32,440 nucleotides of DNA. Source: Streptomyces albus subsp. chlorinus (GTDB lineage Bacteria; Actinomycetota; Actinomycetes; Streptomycetales; Streptomycetaceae). Positions 18,230 to 25,448 of the stretch are shown here, piece after piece (within the stretch, counting starts at the first letter, position 1; every line of letters starts with the position of its first letter). The position numbers and the translations under genes are program-made. Location: contig NZ_VJOK01000001.1 in the NCBI RefSeq assembly GCF_013302895.1, positions 2,488,128-2,520,567 on the forward strand. Direction: 5' to 3'. The notes under the pieces were generated by a model. That model was not told the origin of the DNA and searched no databases. It was given only the letters and a program-made list of their open reading frames with translations.

Positions 18230-18499
18230 ATGACAGCGCAGCCGGAGATCACTCAGCGCGATCTGCGCACTCGTTCCAAAGAGATCATGGACGCCGTCCA
18301 GGGAGGACAAGCGTTCACCGTCACCCGCGACGGACACCGTCTCGGCGAGCTGATCCCGCTTCGCCGCCGTCGCCGGTTCGTTCCCCGTGCCGAGTTCGCG
18401 GCCATGTCACGTACCGCCCCTGACATCTCGCCGGACGCCTTCCGCGACGACCAGGACGCCGCCGTCGAGCAGGAGTTGGACGACCCGTATGCCCGTTGA
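18230..18499 (+). CDS. Phd/YefM-family antitoxin
   Basis: 89 aa. The N-terminal half is the DNA-binding Phd/YefM fold: ITQRDLRTRSKEIMDAVQGG, then QAFTVTRDGHRLGELIPL. The C-terminal half (from about 45) is acidic and likely wraps the toxin. The length is normal. It would repress its own promoter and neutralise the PIN toxin encoded next, whose start overlaps this gene by 11 nt. The pair lies between the two tRNA-derived direct repeats, so it arrived with, or is what remains of, an integrated element. Confidence 0.92.
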   Translation: MTAQPEITQRDLRTRSKEIMDAVQGGQAFTVTRDGHRLGELIPLRRRRRFVPRAEFAAMSRTAPDISPDAFRDDQDAAVEQELDDPYAR

Positions 18500-18947
18500 G
18501 CACGAGCAGGGGCTGCTCGATACCAACATCATGATCCTGCGCAAGTGGATCGACGCCGACGAGTTGCCCGCCGAGATGGCCATCAGCGCCATCACGCTCG
18601 CGGAACTCTCCGCGGGCCCCCACCAGGTACGCGGCAGCGACGAGCAGAACGACTACGACGAACACGCCGAGCGGGCCCGCCGCATGGACGTCCTGCAGCG
18701 CGCCGAGAACGAATTCGACCCGATCCCCTTCGACGTGGAGGCGGCCCGCATCTACGGCAGAATCTGCGCCGCCGTTGTCTCCGCAGGCCGCAAACCCCGT
18801 CGTCGCGTGGCCGACCTGATGATCGCCGCCACCGCAGCCGCCGAGGAACTCCCCCTCTTCACCACCAACCCCGACGACTTCAAGGGACTCGACGACGTGG
18901 TCACCATCGTGCCCGTAACCCGGCCCGAGATCCTGCACGACCGGTAG
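18489..18947 (+). CDS. PIN-domain toxin (VapC-like ribonuclease)
   Basis: 152 aa. The acidic metal-binding set of PIN nucleases is present: Asp11 in LLDTNIMI, Glu39 in ITLAELSAGP, Asp109 in RVADLMIAATA and Asp129/Asp130 in TTNPDDFKGL. The protein should cleave RNA (tRNA or rRNA in known relatives) when free of antitoxin. The ATG at 18489 lies inside the antitoxin gene, ensuring coupled synthesis. The gene looks intact, so the module may still be active. Confidence 0.92.
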   Translation: MPVEHEQGLLDTNIMILRKWIDADELPAEMAISAITLAELSAGPHQVRGSDEQNDYDEHAERARRMDVLQRAENEFDPIPFDVEAARIYGRICAAVVSAGRKPRRRVADLMIAATAAAEELPLFTTNPDDFKGLDDVVTIVPVTRPEILHDR

Positions 18948-19092
18948 CACCGCACATGAGTGACCGCTCGGCCCATGACGACCGGGCAGTTCCCAGCCAA
19001 TGAGCGCGTGAAGTGACAGCAAGCGCCTCGACGGATTTCGTTCGCGAACGGCCTGCAACGACGCAGGTGAGCACATCGCTCAGCCCCTGACA

Positions 19093-19136
19093 CCTTCTAA
19101 GCGCTTGGCCGCAGGTTCGAGTCCTGCCGGGGGCGC
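19093..19136 (+). repeat. Attachment-site copy 2 (displaced tRNA-Arg 3' half)
   Basis: A perfect 44-bp copy of 17985-18028. There is no D-arm or 5' acceptor strand before it, so it is not a tRNA gene but the far end (attR-type) of an insertion. The interval between copies is 1,108 bp and contains no integrase. Confidence 0.9.
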
Positions 19137-19239
19137 ACAAAACCTGGCAGGTCAGGCGTGACGATGCCCCCTGGGCCAGCGCCCGAGTGGACAGTCGGGC
19201 CGGGTCGGTGGCCGCGCCGGGCTCTTCGGTACCCCTGGT

Positions 19240-19437
19240 CTGTGCTCCCCACGCGCGCGGGGGTGGCCACTCGCCGACCCGGCCTCTCCCGCCTTTGGCC
19301 CTGTGCTCCCCACGCGCGCGGGGGTGGCCCCCGGCCGTCGAACCCACCCAGAGCATCGGGGGTCTGCTCCCGCGCGCGGGGATGGTCCACAGAGCGAACT
19401 GCTCTTCCGGTGCTCTCCGCGTACGCGGAGGCGGTCC
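19240..19437 (+). CRISPR. Short, decaying type I-E-like CRISPR array
   Basis: Four repeats. R1 (19240-19268) and R2 (19301-19329) are identical over 29 bp, separated by a 32-nt unique spacer. R3 begins 61 bp later (19362-19388) but has lost two bases, and R4 (19410-19437) is diverged and follows a spacer of only about 21 nt. The repeat starts GTGCTCCCC and ends GGTGGCC or GATGGTCC, matching the type I-E repeats of actinomycetes; the degenerate end on the right is the expected trailer, so transcription would be rightward. No cas gene and no clear leader is in the window. Confidence 0.8.
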
Positions 19438-19471
19438 GGGCCGGCCTGGTACACCGGCCCTGGGCCGGACC

Positions 19472-19597
19472 GTGGGCGTGTCCCGCAACCGTGTGGCTCC
19501 GCCCTGCGCCCGCGCCGAGGACGACGCCCACGCCGCCTACGGCAACGCCCGGTTTCTGGACGAACTGCCGGCGGACGAACTCCGCGCGACTGTCTGA
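19472..19597 (+). pseudogene. Possible C-terminal gene fragment
   Basis: A 41-codon frame from GTG 19472 to TGA 19597 ends AAYGNARFLDELPADELRATV, which has natural-looking protein composition in contrast to the CRISPR-derived sequence before it. It may be the tail of a lost gene. I do not recognise the family, and it could be chance. Confidence 0.25.
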
Positions 19598-19776
19598 CCT
19601 CTGACGTTGGTGGCGTCCTGCCTGTCGTGTCCCGCCCCGGGCAGGACTCGTGGTCCGGCCCCTTCAGGATCTGGCGCGCTGACTCGAACTCCCCCTCCCG
19701 CCGGCACGGCCGAGTAGGCGTGACCGCTCTTCCCCGTTCGAGGAACGCACGTGCCCCCGCGGGCGCCACGCGGCCA

Positions 19777-20190
19777 TCATGCGGAGGAGGCGGTGGCGGT
19801 ATCTGCGCGGGAACGGTTGGCGCGAATCTCGCCGTGGTGGTCGGCCGCCCAACCGATCAGCTGTTTGACGATGCCGTGCAGGCCGCTGCCGAGCGGGGTG
19901 AGCGCGTACTCGACGCGCGGTGGCACCTCGGCGTAGGCGGTACGGCTGATCAACCCGTCCTCGGTGAGCCGGTGAAGGGTGTGGGTCAGCATGCGCTGGG
20001 AGATGCCCGGGATCTGGCGCTGCAAGTCCGTGTAGCGCATGGGGCCGCCCTCCAGAACGGCGATGATCAACATGCTCCATTTGTCGCCCACCCGGTCGAG
20101 CACCTGGCGGATGAAGTCCATGTGATCGACGGGGATGTTCGCGCACGGCCCGGCCGAAGCCGCCATCCCGATGCCCGCGCTCTCCTGCAT
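19777..20190 (-). CDS. HxlR-family transcriptional regulator
   Basis: 137 aa winged-helix regulator of the HxlR/MarR superfamily: FIRQVLDRVGDKWSMLIIAVL, GPMRYTDLQRQIPGISQRMLTHTLHRL and EDGLISRTAYAEVPPRVEYALTPLG are the family core. A conserved-position cysteine (Cys16 in GPCANIPVDH) could sense redox state or electrophiles. The start ATG at 20190 has GAGGAA upstream. It faces a DsbA/FrnE-like relic across 109 bp, a common arrangement in which the regulator controls the divergent oxidoreductase. Confidence 0.93.
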   Translation of the reverse strand: MQESAGIGMAASAGPCANIPVDHMDFIRQVLDRVGDKWSMLIIAVLEGGPMRYTDLQRQIPGISQRMLTHTLHRLTEDGLISRTAYAEVPPRVEYALTPLGSGLHGIVKQLIGWAADHHGEIRANRSRADTATASSA

Positions 20191-20212
20191 AGCGCCCGTT
20201 CCTCTCCGTCGC

Positions 20213-20258
20213 GCACATCGATGTGCCTTTTGTACCGCCTTCCATACTGGCTCATAGT
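20213..20258 (+). promoter_or_regulatory. Palindromic operator and promoter between hxlR-like gene and DsbA relic
   Basis: A perfect 14-bp palindrome, GCACATCGATGTGC, at 20213-20226 is followed by TTGTAC (20230) and, after 17 nt, CATAGT (20253), a fair -35/-10 pair for the plus strand. The palindrome is a reasonable binding site for the HxlR dimer. Confidence 0.45.
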
Positions 20259-20299
20259 GGCGTTACGAACAAAGAGTAGGAATTGGAGGACCCCGGAGC

Positions 20300-21008
20300 A
20301 TGGAAGAAGAGATCTGGTCTGAGATCGCCCACGCCTGGTGCGGTCTGGGCGGTCATCGGTGGGATCGGACCGTGGAGCGATTCGAGTACGGCGGCCCCGT
20401 GGAGGTGGTCCGCCACCCGTTCCGTCTCGGCAGTGGCCTCCCAGAGGACCGCACGCGCGGCGTCCGCGCATTCGTACTGGCCGAGCACGGCGTCACCCCT
20501 GGGCAAGGCCGGCCCACCGGATGTCGAAGGCACGGCCGCCGCCGAGGGCCTGGCCTGCTGCCCGGTCCTGGGCAACCGAGTCGCCAACACCGTCCTGGCC
20601 CACGCGTTGCCGGCTCACGCCTTGACCGAAGGTAAGAACGGTGAAGCCTGGAACAGGGTCTCCCGCACCTATTTCGGACAACACCGAGTCGATCTCCACG
20701 CTCGACGGCGTGCTCCGCTCGGCCGACGGCATGAGCCTGGACCGCGAGCAGACTCGCCAGGCGCTTGCCAACCGGGCGCTACCGCCGTCGGATACAGGAG
20801 AACCCACATCAGGCGCAGCGCCCCTGGGCGGCCGGTCCCTTTCACCGTCAGCGGCGGCCGGCACGCCCTCGCAGGAGCGCAGGACACCGACACCCTGCTC
20901 GGCGTCCTGCCCCAGGTCCGGGGCGAGACCCACCCGACCGTTCTCGATGCCGACGACGCGGCGATCTCCGGCCCGGACGGCCGCGTGAAGCCCGCCGACC
21001 ACGCTTGA
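20300..21008 (+). pseudogene. DsbA/FrnE-family oxidoreductase relic with several frameshifts
   Basis: The start is intact: a GGAGGA site before ATG 20300, then EEIWSEIAHAWCGLGGHRWDR, in which the family's CPWC active site has become HAWC so the first cysteine (residue 11) is histidine. VEVVRHPFRLG follows. The family pattern then continues in other frames: GNRVANTVLAHAL (frame +3, about 20570), ISTLDGVLRSADGMSLDREQTRQAL (frame +1, about 20690) and PVPFTVSGGRHALAGAQDTDTLLGVL (frame +3, about 20840). At least three frame changes are needed, so the gene is dead. Intact relatives are about 210-240 aa, which fits the 709-bp span. Confidence 0.75.
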
Positions 21009-21088
21009 TCCACCCGCCTGTTCCACACGCCAGCCGGACATCCGCTCTCCGCATGTCCCGGCGGTCACCACACGGAAGGGATCTCACT

Positions 21089-21559
21089 GTGCCCACTCTC
21101 GCCATCGTCGGCGCCGGCTTCCGCGTCGATCACCGCCTCCACGCCGACGGCGGCATGGTGCCCGAGGCCGCGTTCTTACGAGCCGAGGGGTCGGCCAACG
21201 ACCACGACCTGGCCCTCATGCGGATCGAAGACCCAGCTGCCGCACAGCCCCCGGGCCACCGTCCGGGGCTCGCACACCTGGCGTGGGAGGTGGACACCCT
21301 GGCCGGGCTCCAGCAGATCCGCGGCAAGCTGCTGCGGGCAGGTGGGCTGACCCATGAGATCGACCACGGCACCACCAAGTCGCTGTACGCCAGCGACCCG
21401 GACGGACTGCAGTTCGAAGTGTGCTGGCTGGTGCCCGCCGACAGGACCGACGAGGTGACCCGCACGGCCTTCGCGCCGCTCGACCTGGACGCGGTCATCG
21501 CACAATTCGGCATCGACCTCCCAGGCGGGACCGGCATTTCCGCTCCGGCCCGCCACTGA
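21089..21559 (+). CDS. VOC (glyoxalase/dioxygenase-fold) protein, shortened N-terminus
   Basis: 156 aa from a GTG at 21089 preceded by GGAAGGG; an in-frame ATG at 21053 would add 12 residues. The second half is a good VOC module: AAFLRAEGSANDHDLALMRI, LAHLAWEVDTLAGLQQI and KSLYASDPDGLQFEVCW with the metal-ligand glutamate. The first beta-alpha-beta (usually with a histidine ligand and a FYxxxLG helix) is missing or replaced by LAIVGAGFRVDHRLHADG, suggesting an internal loss of about 25 residues. The enzyme may be inactive. It follows the broken DsbA-like gene and completes an HxlR-FrnE-VOC neighbourhood. Confidence 0.7.
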   Translation: MPTLAIVGAGFRVDHRLHADGGMVPEAAFLRAEGSANDHDLALMRIEDPAAAQPPGHRPGLAHLAWEVDTLAGLQQIRGKLLRAGGLTHEIDHGTTKSLYASDPDGLQFEVCWLVPADRTDEVTRTAFAPLDLDAVIAQFGIDLPGGTGISAPARH

Positions 21560-21848
21560 ACCAGCGATCGCTGTCACCCCCGGCGCGCCTCGCAGGGGGA
21601 TCGGCTGAGTGACGGAAGAGAGCTAAGGACGACCGTGCAGTCCGAGGTAACGGCCACGGGAATTCAAGCGGCGAACTCCGGTCCGGTGAGCCCGCAGGCC
21701 CTGTCTCGTCGGCGGGAACGCGGGTGGGGCCGTTTTCATGGCGCCCGTCCGATGCACCGGCCCGCCGCGGCGGCGACCGCCTCGCGGCTCCGTACGACGG
21801 AGGGGCCCGCAGCCCCGCGCACGCACCCCGTGCCCCCGTACACGGATG
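21560..21848. other. Intergenic stretch, nothing identified
   Basis: 289 nt between convergent genes. AAGGACGACC before a GTG at 21635 could start a peptide (QSEVTATGIQAANSG), but the frame soon becomes low-complexity; I see no supported gene. Confidence 0.4.
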
Positions 21849-21887
21849 CGCCCCGTGGGGCACCCGGTGCGGGTGTCCCACGGGGCG
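21849..21887 (-). terminator. Long terminator hairpin of the secreted-protein gene
   Basis: A 17-bp stem with one G-T pair and a 5-nt loop: CGCCCCGTGGGGCACCC against GGGTGTCCCACGGGGCG. It lies 27 nt beyond the stop at 21915 and could also end transcription from the plus side. Confidence 0.85.
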
Positions 21888-21914
21888 GTGGGTTTCAGTG
21901 GTGCGGGGTGGGGC

Positions 21915-22835
21915 TCAGCGGACGTCGACGCAGTCGCCGGTCGAGGTCACCGCCGGGGTGGTGGAGGTGCCGGCGAAGCTGTAGCGCCAGCAGGTGTCCT
22001 TGCCCGCCGTGCGGGTCGTCTTGACCACGCCGGCGGACGAACCGCTGCCGGAGGTGTAGGTCTTCAGCGTCGCGTAGCTGCCGCCGCTCGCCGGGCGGGA
22101 CTGGAGCTTCACCGGCTGCTTGGTGTAGCCGGCGTACTTGGAGGTGTCCCAGTTGGCGCGGGTGAGCTTTCCGGTGATGGTGAGGGTCTTGCCCTTCTTC
22201 ACCGGCTCGGGCGAGGCGTTCACGGTGAGCTTGGAGTAGCGCTTCATCGCGAAGGTCTTCGCGTTGTCCCGGTCGGTGAAGTCGCCGTCGTTGCCCACCG
22301 CGGTCATCGCCACCTTCCAGGTGCCCGCCGCGTCGTTGAACAGGTGCTGCCGCGGGTCGATCGTGTAGGTGAGCTTGCAGTTGGCGGTCGTGGCGGACGT
22401 CTCGGTGCAGACCGCCTGCTCCCCGTCCGGGAGGACGCCGGTGTCCACGTCCTCGAACGTGGGGCCGCCGTGCCACAGGATGGCGTTGGCGTACTCGACG
22501 CCGGAGTTGTCGGTGACCGTGAAGGTGACCGTCACGTGCTTGGTGTTGGTGGTGCCCAGCACCACGTCCTTGCCGCCGTTGACGACGATGTCGGAGACCG
22601 CCGTGTCGCCGGAGCCGTCGTCCGGCACGGCACGGGCGCCGAGGGACGGCGCGGCCTCGCGGTGGGCGGCGGTGGCCTTGCGCAGGTCGGCCTGGTGGGC
22701 GGCGCGGGCGGCCGACGCGGCGTCACCCGCGGGCGCGGGCTTCGACGGAGCGGCGACGGCCTGCACGGCCGGCAGCGCGAAAGCGGTCAGGGCCAGGGCG
22801 CCGCTCAGGGCGGCGGCAGTGGCACGCATACGCAT
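21915..22835 (-). CDS. Secreted protein with Ig-like C-terminal domain
   Basis: 306 aa. A signal peptide is clear (RMRATAAALSGALALTAFAL, then PAVQAVAA). The ATG at 22835 was chosen because GGGGAA precedes it; the frame is open further upstream through non-coding sequence. After a short Ala-rich stretch there is a beta-rich domain (VSDIVVNGGKDVVLG, TVTFTVTDNSGVEYANAILWHGG) with a Cys pair (AVCTETSATTANC), then a second domain (SKLTVNASPEPVKKGKTLTI, GYTKQPVKLQSRP, CWRYSFAGTSTTPAVTS) of an Ig-like type repeated in many streptomycete exported proteins. Binding partner unknown. No wall anchor, so probably released. Confidence 0.85.
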   Translation of the reverse strand: MRMRATAAALSGALALTAFALPAVQAVAAPSKPAPAGDAASAARAAHQADLRKATAAHREAAPSLGARAVPDDGSGDTAVSDIVVNGGKDVVLGTTNTKHVTVTFTVTDNSGVEYANAILWHGGPTFEDVDTGVLPDGEQAVCTETSATTANCKLTYTIDPRQHLFNDAAGTWKVAMTAVGNDGDFTDRDNAKTFAMKRYSKLTVNASPEPVKKGKTLTITGKLTRANWDTSKYAGYTKQPVKLQSRPASGGSYATLKTYTSGSGSSAGVVKTTRTAGKDTCWRYSFAGTSTTPAVTSTGDCVDVR

Positions 22836-23151
22836 GTGTTCCCCAGTGGAGAAGGGACCCCGTCGAGCCGGCTGCTCGTGGTGGGGCCCGAGTTTCGAAG
22901 GAGTCTGTTGACTCGGGGGAACAGATCTTCGAGAGGTCCGGAAGGTTGCACGGACGGACGGGGAAAGTGAAATCTTTACCGACAAGCGACGTTTTGCAGC
23001 CCCATCCCGGGATGCCTCCCCATCTCGGGAAGCATCCCCCTACCGGGATGCCTCCCCGTCCCGTCCTGGGATGCCTCCCCTCCCGGGGTGCTTCCCCTCC
23101 CGGGGTGCTCCCCCTCCCCACGGCCCGGGCGCGGGGCGTCCGTCCTTTCGT
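22836..23151. other. Intergenic region with promoter side and repeats
   Basis: 316 nt. The part near 22960-23000 is relatively AT-rich and could hold the promoter of the minus-strand secreted-protein gene; the rest is the tandem repeat 23006-23117. Confidence 0.5.
23006..23117. repeat. Six degenerate 16-22 bp tandem repeats
   Basis: Units of the form CCCGGGATGCCTCCCC, the later ones CCCGGGGTGCTTCCCCT. The second unit carries GGGAAGCATCCCC, so adjacent units can pair as hairpins. They begin about 34 nt beyond the stop of the minus-strand glycosyltransferase. Confidence 0.85.
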
Positions 23152-24387
23152 TCAGCCGACGTACCTGCGGGCCGTCGATGCCCGCTGGGCCTCTTCCAGG
23201 CAGGCGAGGCGTGCCTCCACCCCGGCGGGGACGGGACGGCGTTCGGCCAGGACCCAGGGGAGCCCGGCCAGGGCGCGGGTGAAGGCGCGGACACTGGCGG
23301 CGTCCCGGGGCACCGAGCGCGCCAGGTACCAGGTGCGGCGCAGCGCGGCGGGCAGCGGACGGCGCAGCCAGGTGTACCAGAGGGTGTTGCGCAGCCCGTC
23401 CACGCGGCGGCCCGTGGCGTCCCGTACCCGGGAGGGGGCGTGGTGGACGGTGAGCTGCTCGGCGAAGGCGAGCCACCAGCCGTCCACCGCCAGGTCGGTG
23501 GCCAGCAGTTCCTCCTCGCCGCCCAGCCACAGCCGCGGGTGGAAGCCGCCCGCGGCGCGGAACGCCGAGACCCGCAGGCAGGTCGCGGCGGCCAGGAACG
23601 AACCCAGCGCCGGGCCGGGCAGCCGGTCGGGGCCCGGCACCGGGGACGAGCGCAGCTCCTCGACCACCGGGTCCTCGACGCCCTCCGGCTCGACGACGAT
23701 GCGCGCGACCACGCCCGCCAGCTCCGGGTACGCGTCGAGCCGGTCGGCGGCGCCGCGCAGGGCGCCGGGCGCCCACCACGAGTCGTCGTCGCAGAAGGCC
23801 ACATACGGGGTCGTCACCTGGCGGACGGCGAGGTTGCGGCCGACCGCCCCGGTGTTCCGGCCCGGTTCCAGCAGCGTGACCGCGGGGTGCGCGGCGCGGA
23901 CGGCCGCGGCGGTGCCGTCGCCGGACGCGTTGTCGACGACGATGACCCGGGGCCGCTCGGGGAGGCCGGCCAGCCGGCCGAGGGTGCGCAGCAGTTCGTC
24001 CCTGCGGTCGCGCGTGATGACGACGACCGTCACACGGGGGTCCGCCCCCGCTCCGTCCCCGACCCCCACGGACCGGGACCTCCGCGCTTCCCCCTCGCAC
24101 CCCCCGCCCTCCTCCCGGGCAGCACCCGGCTCCCACGCCGGGGCCCCGCCCTGTCCCGGGGCCCCGCCCTGTCGTCCTCGGTCCCCGGCCTGTCGCCCTC
24201 GGTCCCCGGCCTGCCCTCGTCCTCGTGCCCCGGCCCTGCCCTGCCCTTGGGTCGCGCCCTGTCCTCGCGCCCCGCTTCGTCCTCGGGCTCCGTCCCCCGG
24301 TCCGGGTCCTCGGGCTCCGTCCCCCGGTCCGGGTCCTTGGGCTCCGTCCCCCGGTCCGGCCGGGGGACGGTCCGCGTGCGGTGTCAT
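23152..24387 (-). CDS. Family 2 glycosyltransferase with Gly-rich N-terminal extension
   Basis: 411 aa. The ATG at 24387 overlaps the upstream stop as ATGA. Residues 1-~115 are repeats of GPGDGARGP and GRQAGDR type, encoded by 24-27 bp DNA repeats. The GT-A fold starts near 119: VTVVVITRDRRDELLRTL, VIVVDNASGDGTA, and the acidic metal/nucleotide site FCDDDSWW (Asp200-202). Acceptor-side features include GGFHPRLWLGGEEELLATDL. A basic C-terminal helix set (TWLRRPLPAALRRTWYLAR) suggests membrane association. It is a paralogue of the gene just upstream. Donor and acceptor are unknown; a surface glycan is likely from the context. Confidence 0.88.
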   Translation of the reverse strand: MTPHADRPPAGPGDGAQGPGPGDGARGPGPGDGARGRSGARGQGATQGQGRAGARGRGQAGDRGRQAGDRGRQGGAPGQGGAPAWEPGAAREEGGGCEGEARRSRSVGVGDGAGADPRVTVVVITRDRRDELLRTLGRLAGLPERPRVIVVDNASGDGTAAAVRAAHPAVTLLEPGRNTGAVGRNLAVRQVTTPYVAFCDDDSWWAPGALRGAADRLDAYPELAGVVARIVVEPEGVEDPVVEELRSSPVPGPDRLPGPALGSFLAAATCLRVSAFRAAGGFHPRLWLGGEEELLATDLAVDGWWLAFAEQLTVHHAPSRVRDATGRRVDGLRNTLWYTWLRRPLPAALRRTWYLARSVPRDAASVRAFTRALAGLPWVLAERRPVPAGVEARLACLEEAQRASTARRYVG

Positions 24388-25448
24388 GCCGTGGCTCCCT
24401 TTACGGGGCGGGCGGGTTCCGTCGTGCGGGGCGGTTGGACGGCCTCCACCAGGGCGGCGGCCTCCTCCACGGCGGGCGGGAGGGGGCGGCGCAACCGGAG
24501 GGCTGCCGGGAGGCGGGGCAGCAGGCCCCGGGCGGCGCGGCGCGCCTGGGCGTCGCCTACCGCGTCCCCGCACAGGGACGCCGTACGCCGCAGCGCCAGC
24601 GGCAGCGGGCGCCGCAGCCAGGCGATCAGCAGTTCGTTGCGGCGGACGAGGGCCTCGCGGCCGGGGCGCGGCACGTCCGCCGGGGAGTGGCGGGCGACCA
24701 CGTCGGGACAGTGGACGACCTCCCAGCCCGCGGCGGCCAGGTCGTAGGCGAGCAGGGTCTCCTCCGCGCCGAAGAACAGCAGCGGGTGGTAGCCGCCCAC
24801 GTCCAGATACGCCTGCCGGCGGACGACGGCGGCGCAGCCGAGGAAGCCGAGGACCTTCCGGCTGCCGGGGACGGACCCCTCGCCCAGCGGGGAGGCGGCC
24901 AGTACGCCGTTGAGCGGGTCGGGGCGGCCGGACCGGCCGCGGGGCGGCGGTGGCTGCTCGGAGCGCTCGGGGCCGGTGGGACCCGCGGTCCCCGCGGGGG
25001 CCGCGACGGCATCGAGGGCGTCAAGGGTGTCGCGGCCCTCGGGGTCGCCGGACCGCCCCGGTTCGACCGTGATCCCCGCCGCCAGCAGCCCCATGGCGGG
25101 GTGGGCGGCCAGGATGTCGACCGCTCTGCCGAGTGAGCCCGGCTCCCACCAGGAGTCGTCGTCGCTGAAGGCCACATACGGGGTACGCAGGGCGCGTACG
25201 CCCGCGTTGCGCGCCAGCGCGCCCCGGTTGACCGGCATACGCAGCACGTCCACGCCGGGGAAGGCGCGCGTCACCATGTCCGCCGTCCCGTCCCTGGAGG
25301 CGTTGTCCACCACCATGATCCGGGGGTTCTCCGGGAGGGCCAGCAGCCGCTCCAACGTGCGGGCCAGGGTGTCGCGGCGGTCGCGGGTCGCGATGACGAC
25401 GCCGAGCCGCTCACCGGCACCCCCACCGGGGCCGCCGCCTGTCTCCAT
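24384..25448 (-). CDS. Family 2 glycosyltransferase
   Basis: 354 aa. GT-A core: LGVVIATRDRRDTLARTLERL at 15-35, IMVVDNASRDGTADMV at 44-59, AFSDDDSWW with Asp96-98, and GGYHPLLFFGAEETLLAYDL in the acceptor half. A variable Pro/Gly-rich loop sits at about 150-180. The C-terminal LRRPLPLALRRTASL repeats the motif of its downstream paralogue, so the two arose by duplication. First gene of a two-gene minus operon; ATG at 25448. It probably adds a sugar to a cell-surface or secreted acceptor. Confidence 0.9.
   Translation of the reverse strand: METGGGPGGGAGERLGVVIATRDRRDTLARTLERLLALPENPRIMVVDNASRDGTADMVTRAFPGVDVLRMPVNRGALARNAGVRALRTPYVAFSDDDSWWEPGSLGRAVDILAAHPAMGLLAAGITVEPGRSGDPEGRDTLDALDAVAAPAGTAGPTGPERSEQPPPPRGRSGRPDPLNGVLAASPLGEGSVPGSRKVLGFLGCAAVVRRQAYLDVGGYHPLLFFGAEETLLAYDLAAAGWEVVHCPDVVARHSPADVPRPGREALVRRNELLIAWLRRPLPLALRRTASLCGDAVGDAQARRAARGLLPRLPAALRLRRPLPPAVEEAAALVEAVQPPRTTEPARPVKGATA

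Noticed and set aside
19668..19700. A second tRNA fragment suggested by a TCGAACTC-like T-arm on the minus strand
   Set aside because: No flanking stem pairs and no acceptor match; too short to support.
19152..19769. Minus-strand frame with HPRARGEH-like repeats
   Set aside because: This is the familiar false peptide produced by translating type I-E CRISPR repeats.
17955..21559. Prophage or full integrative element
   Set aside because: No integrase, structural, replication or transfer gene is present; only attachment repeats and cargo remain.
21623..21826. Small Arg/Gly-rich frames between the VOC gene and the hairpin
   Set aside because: Composition is typical of GC-driven artefacts and no start signal supports them.
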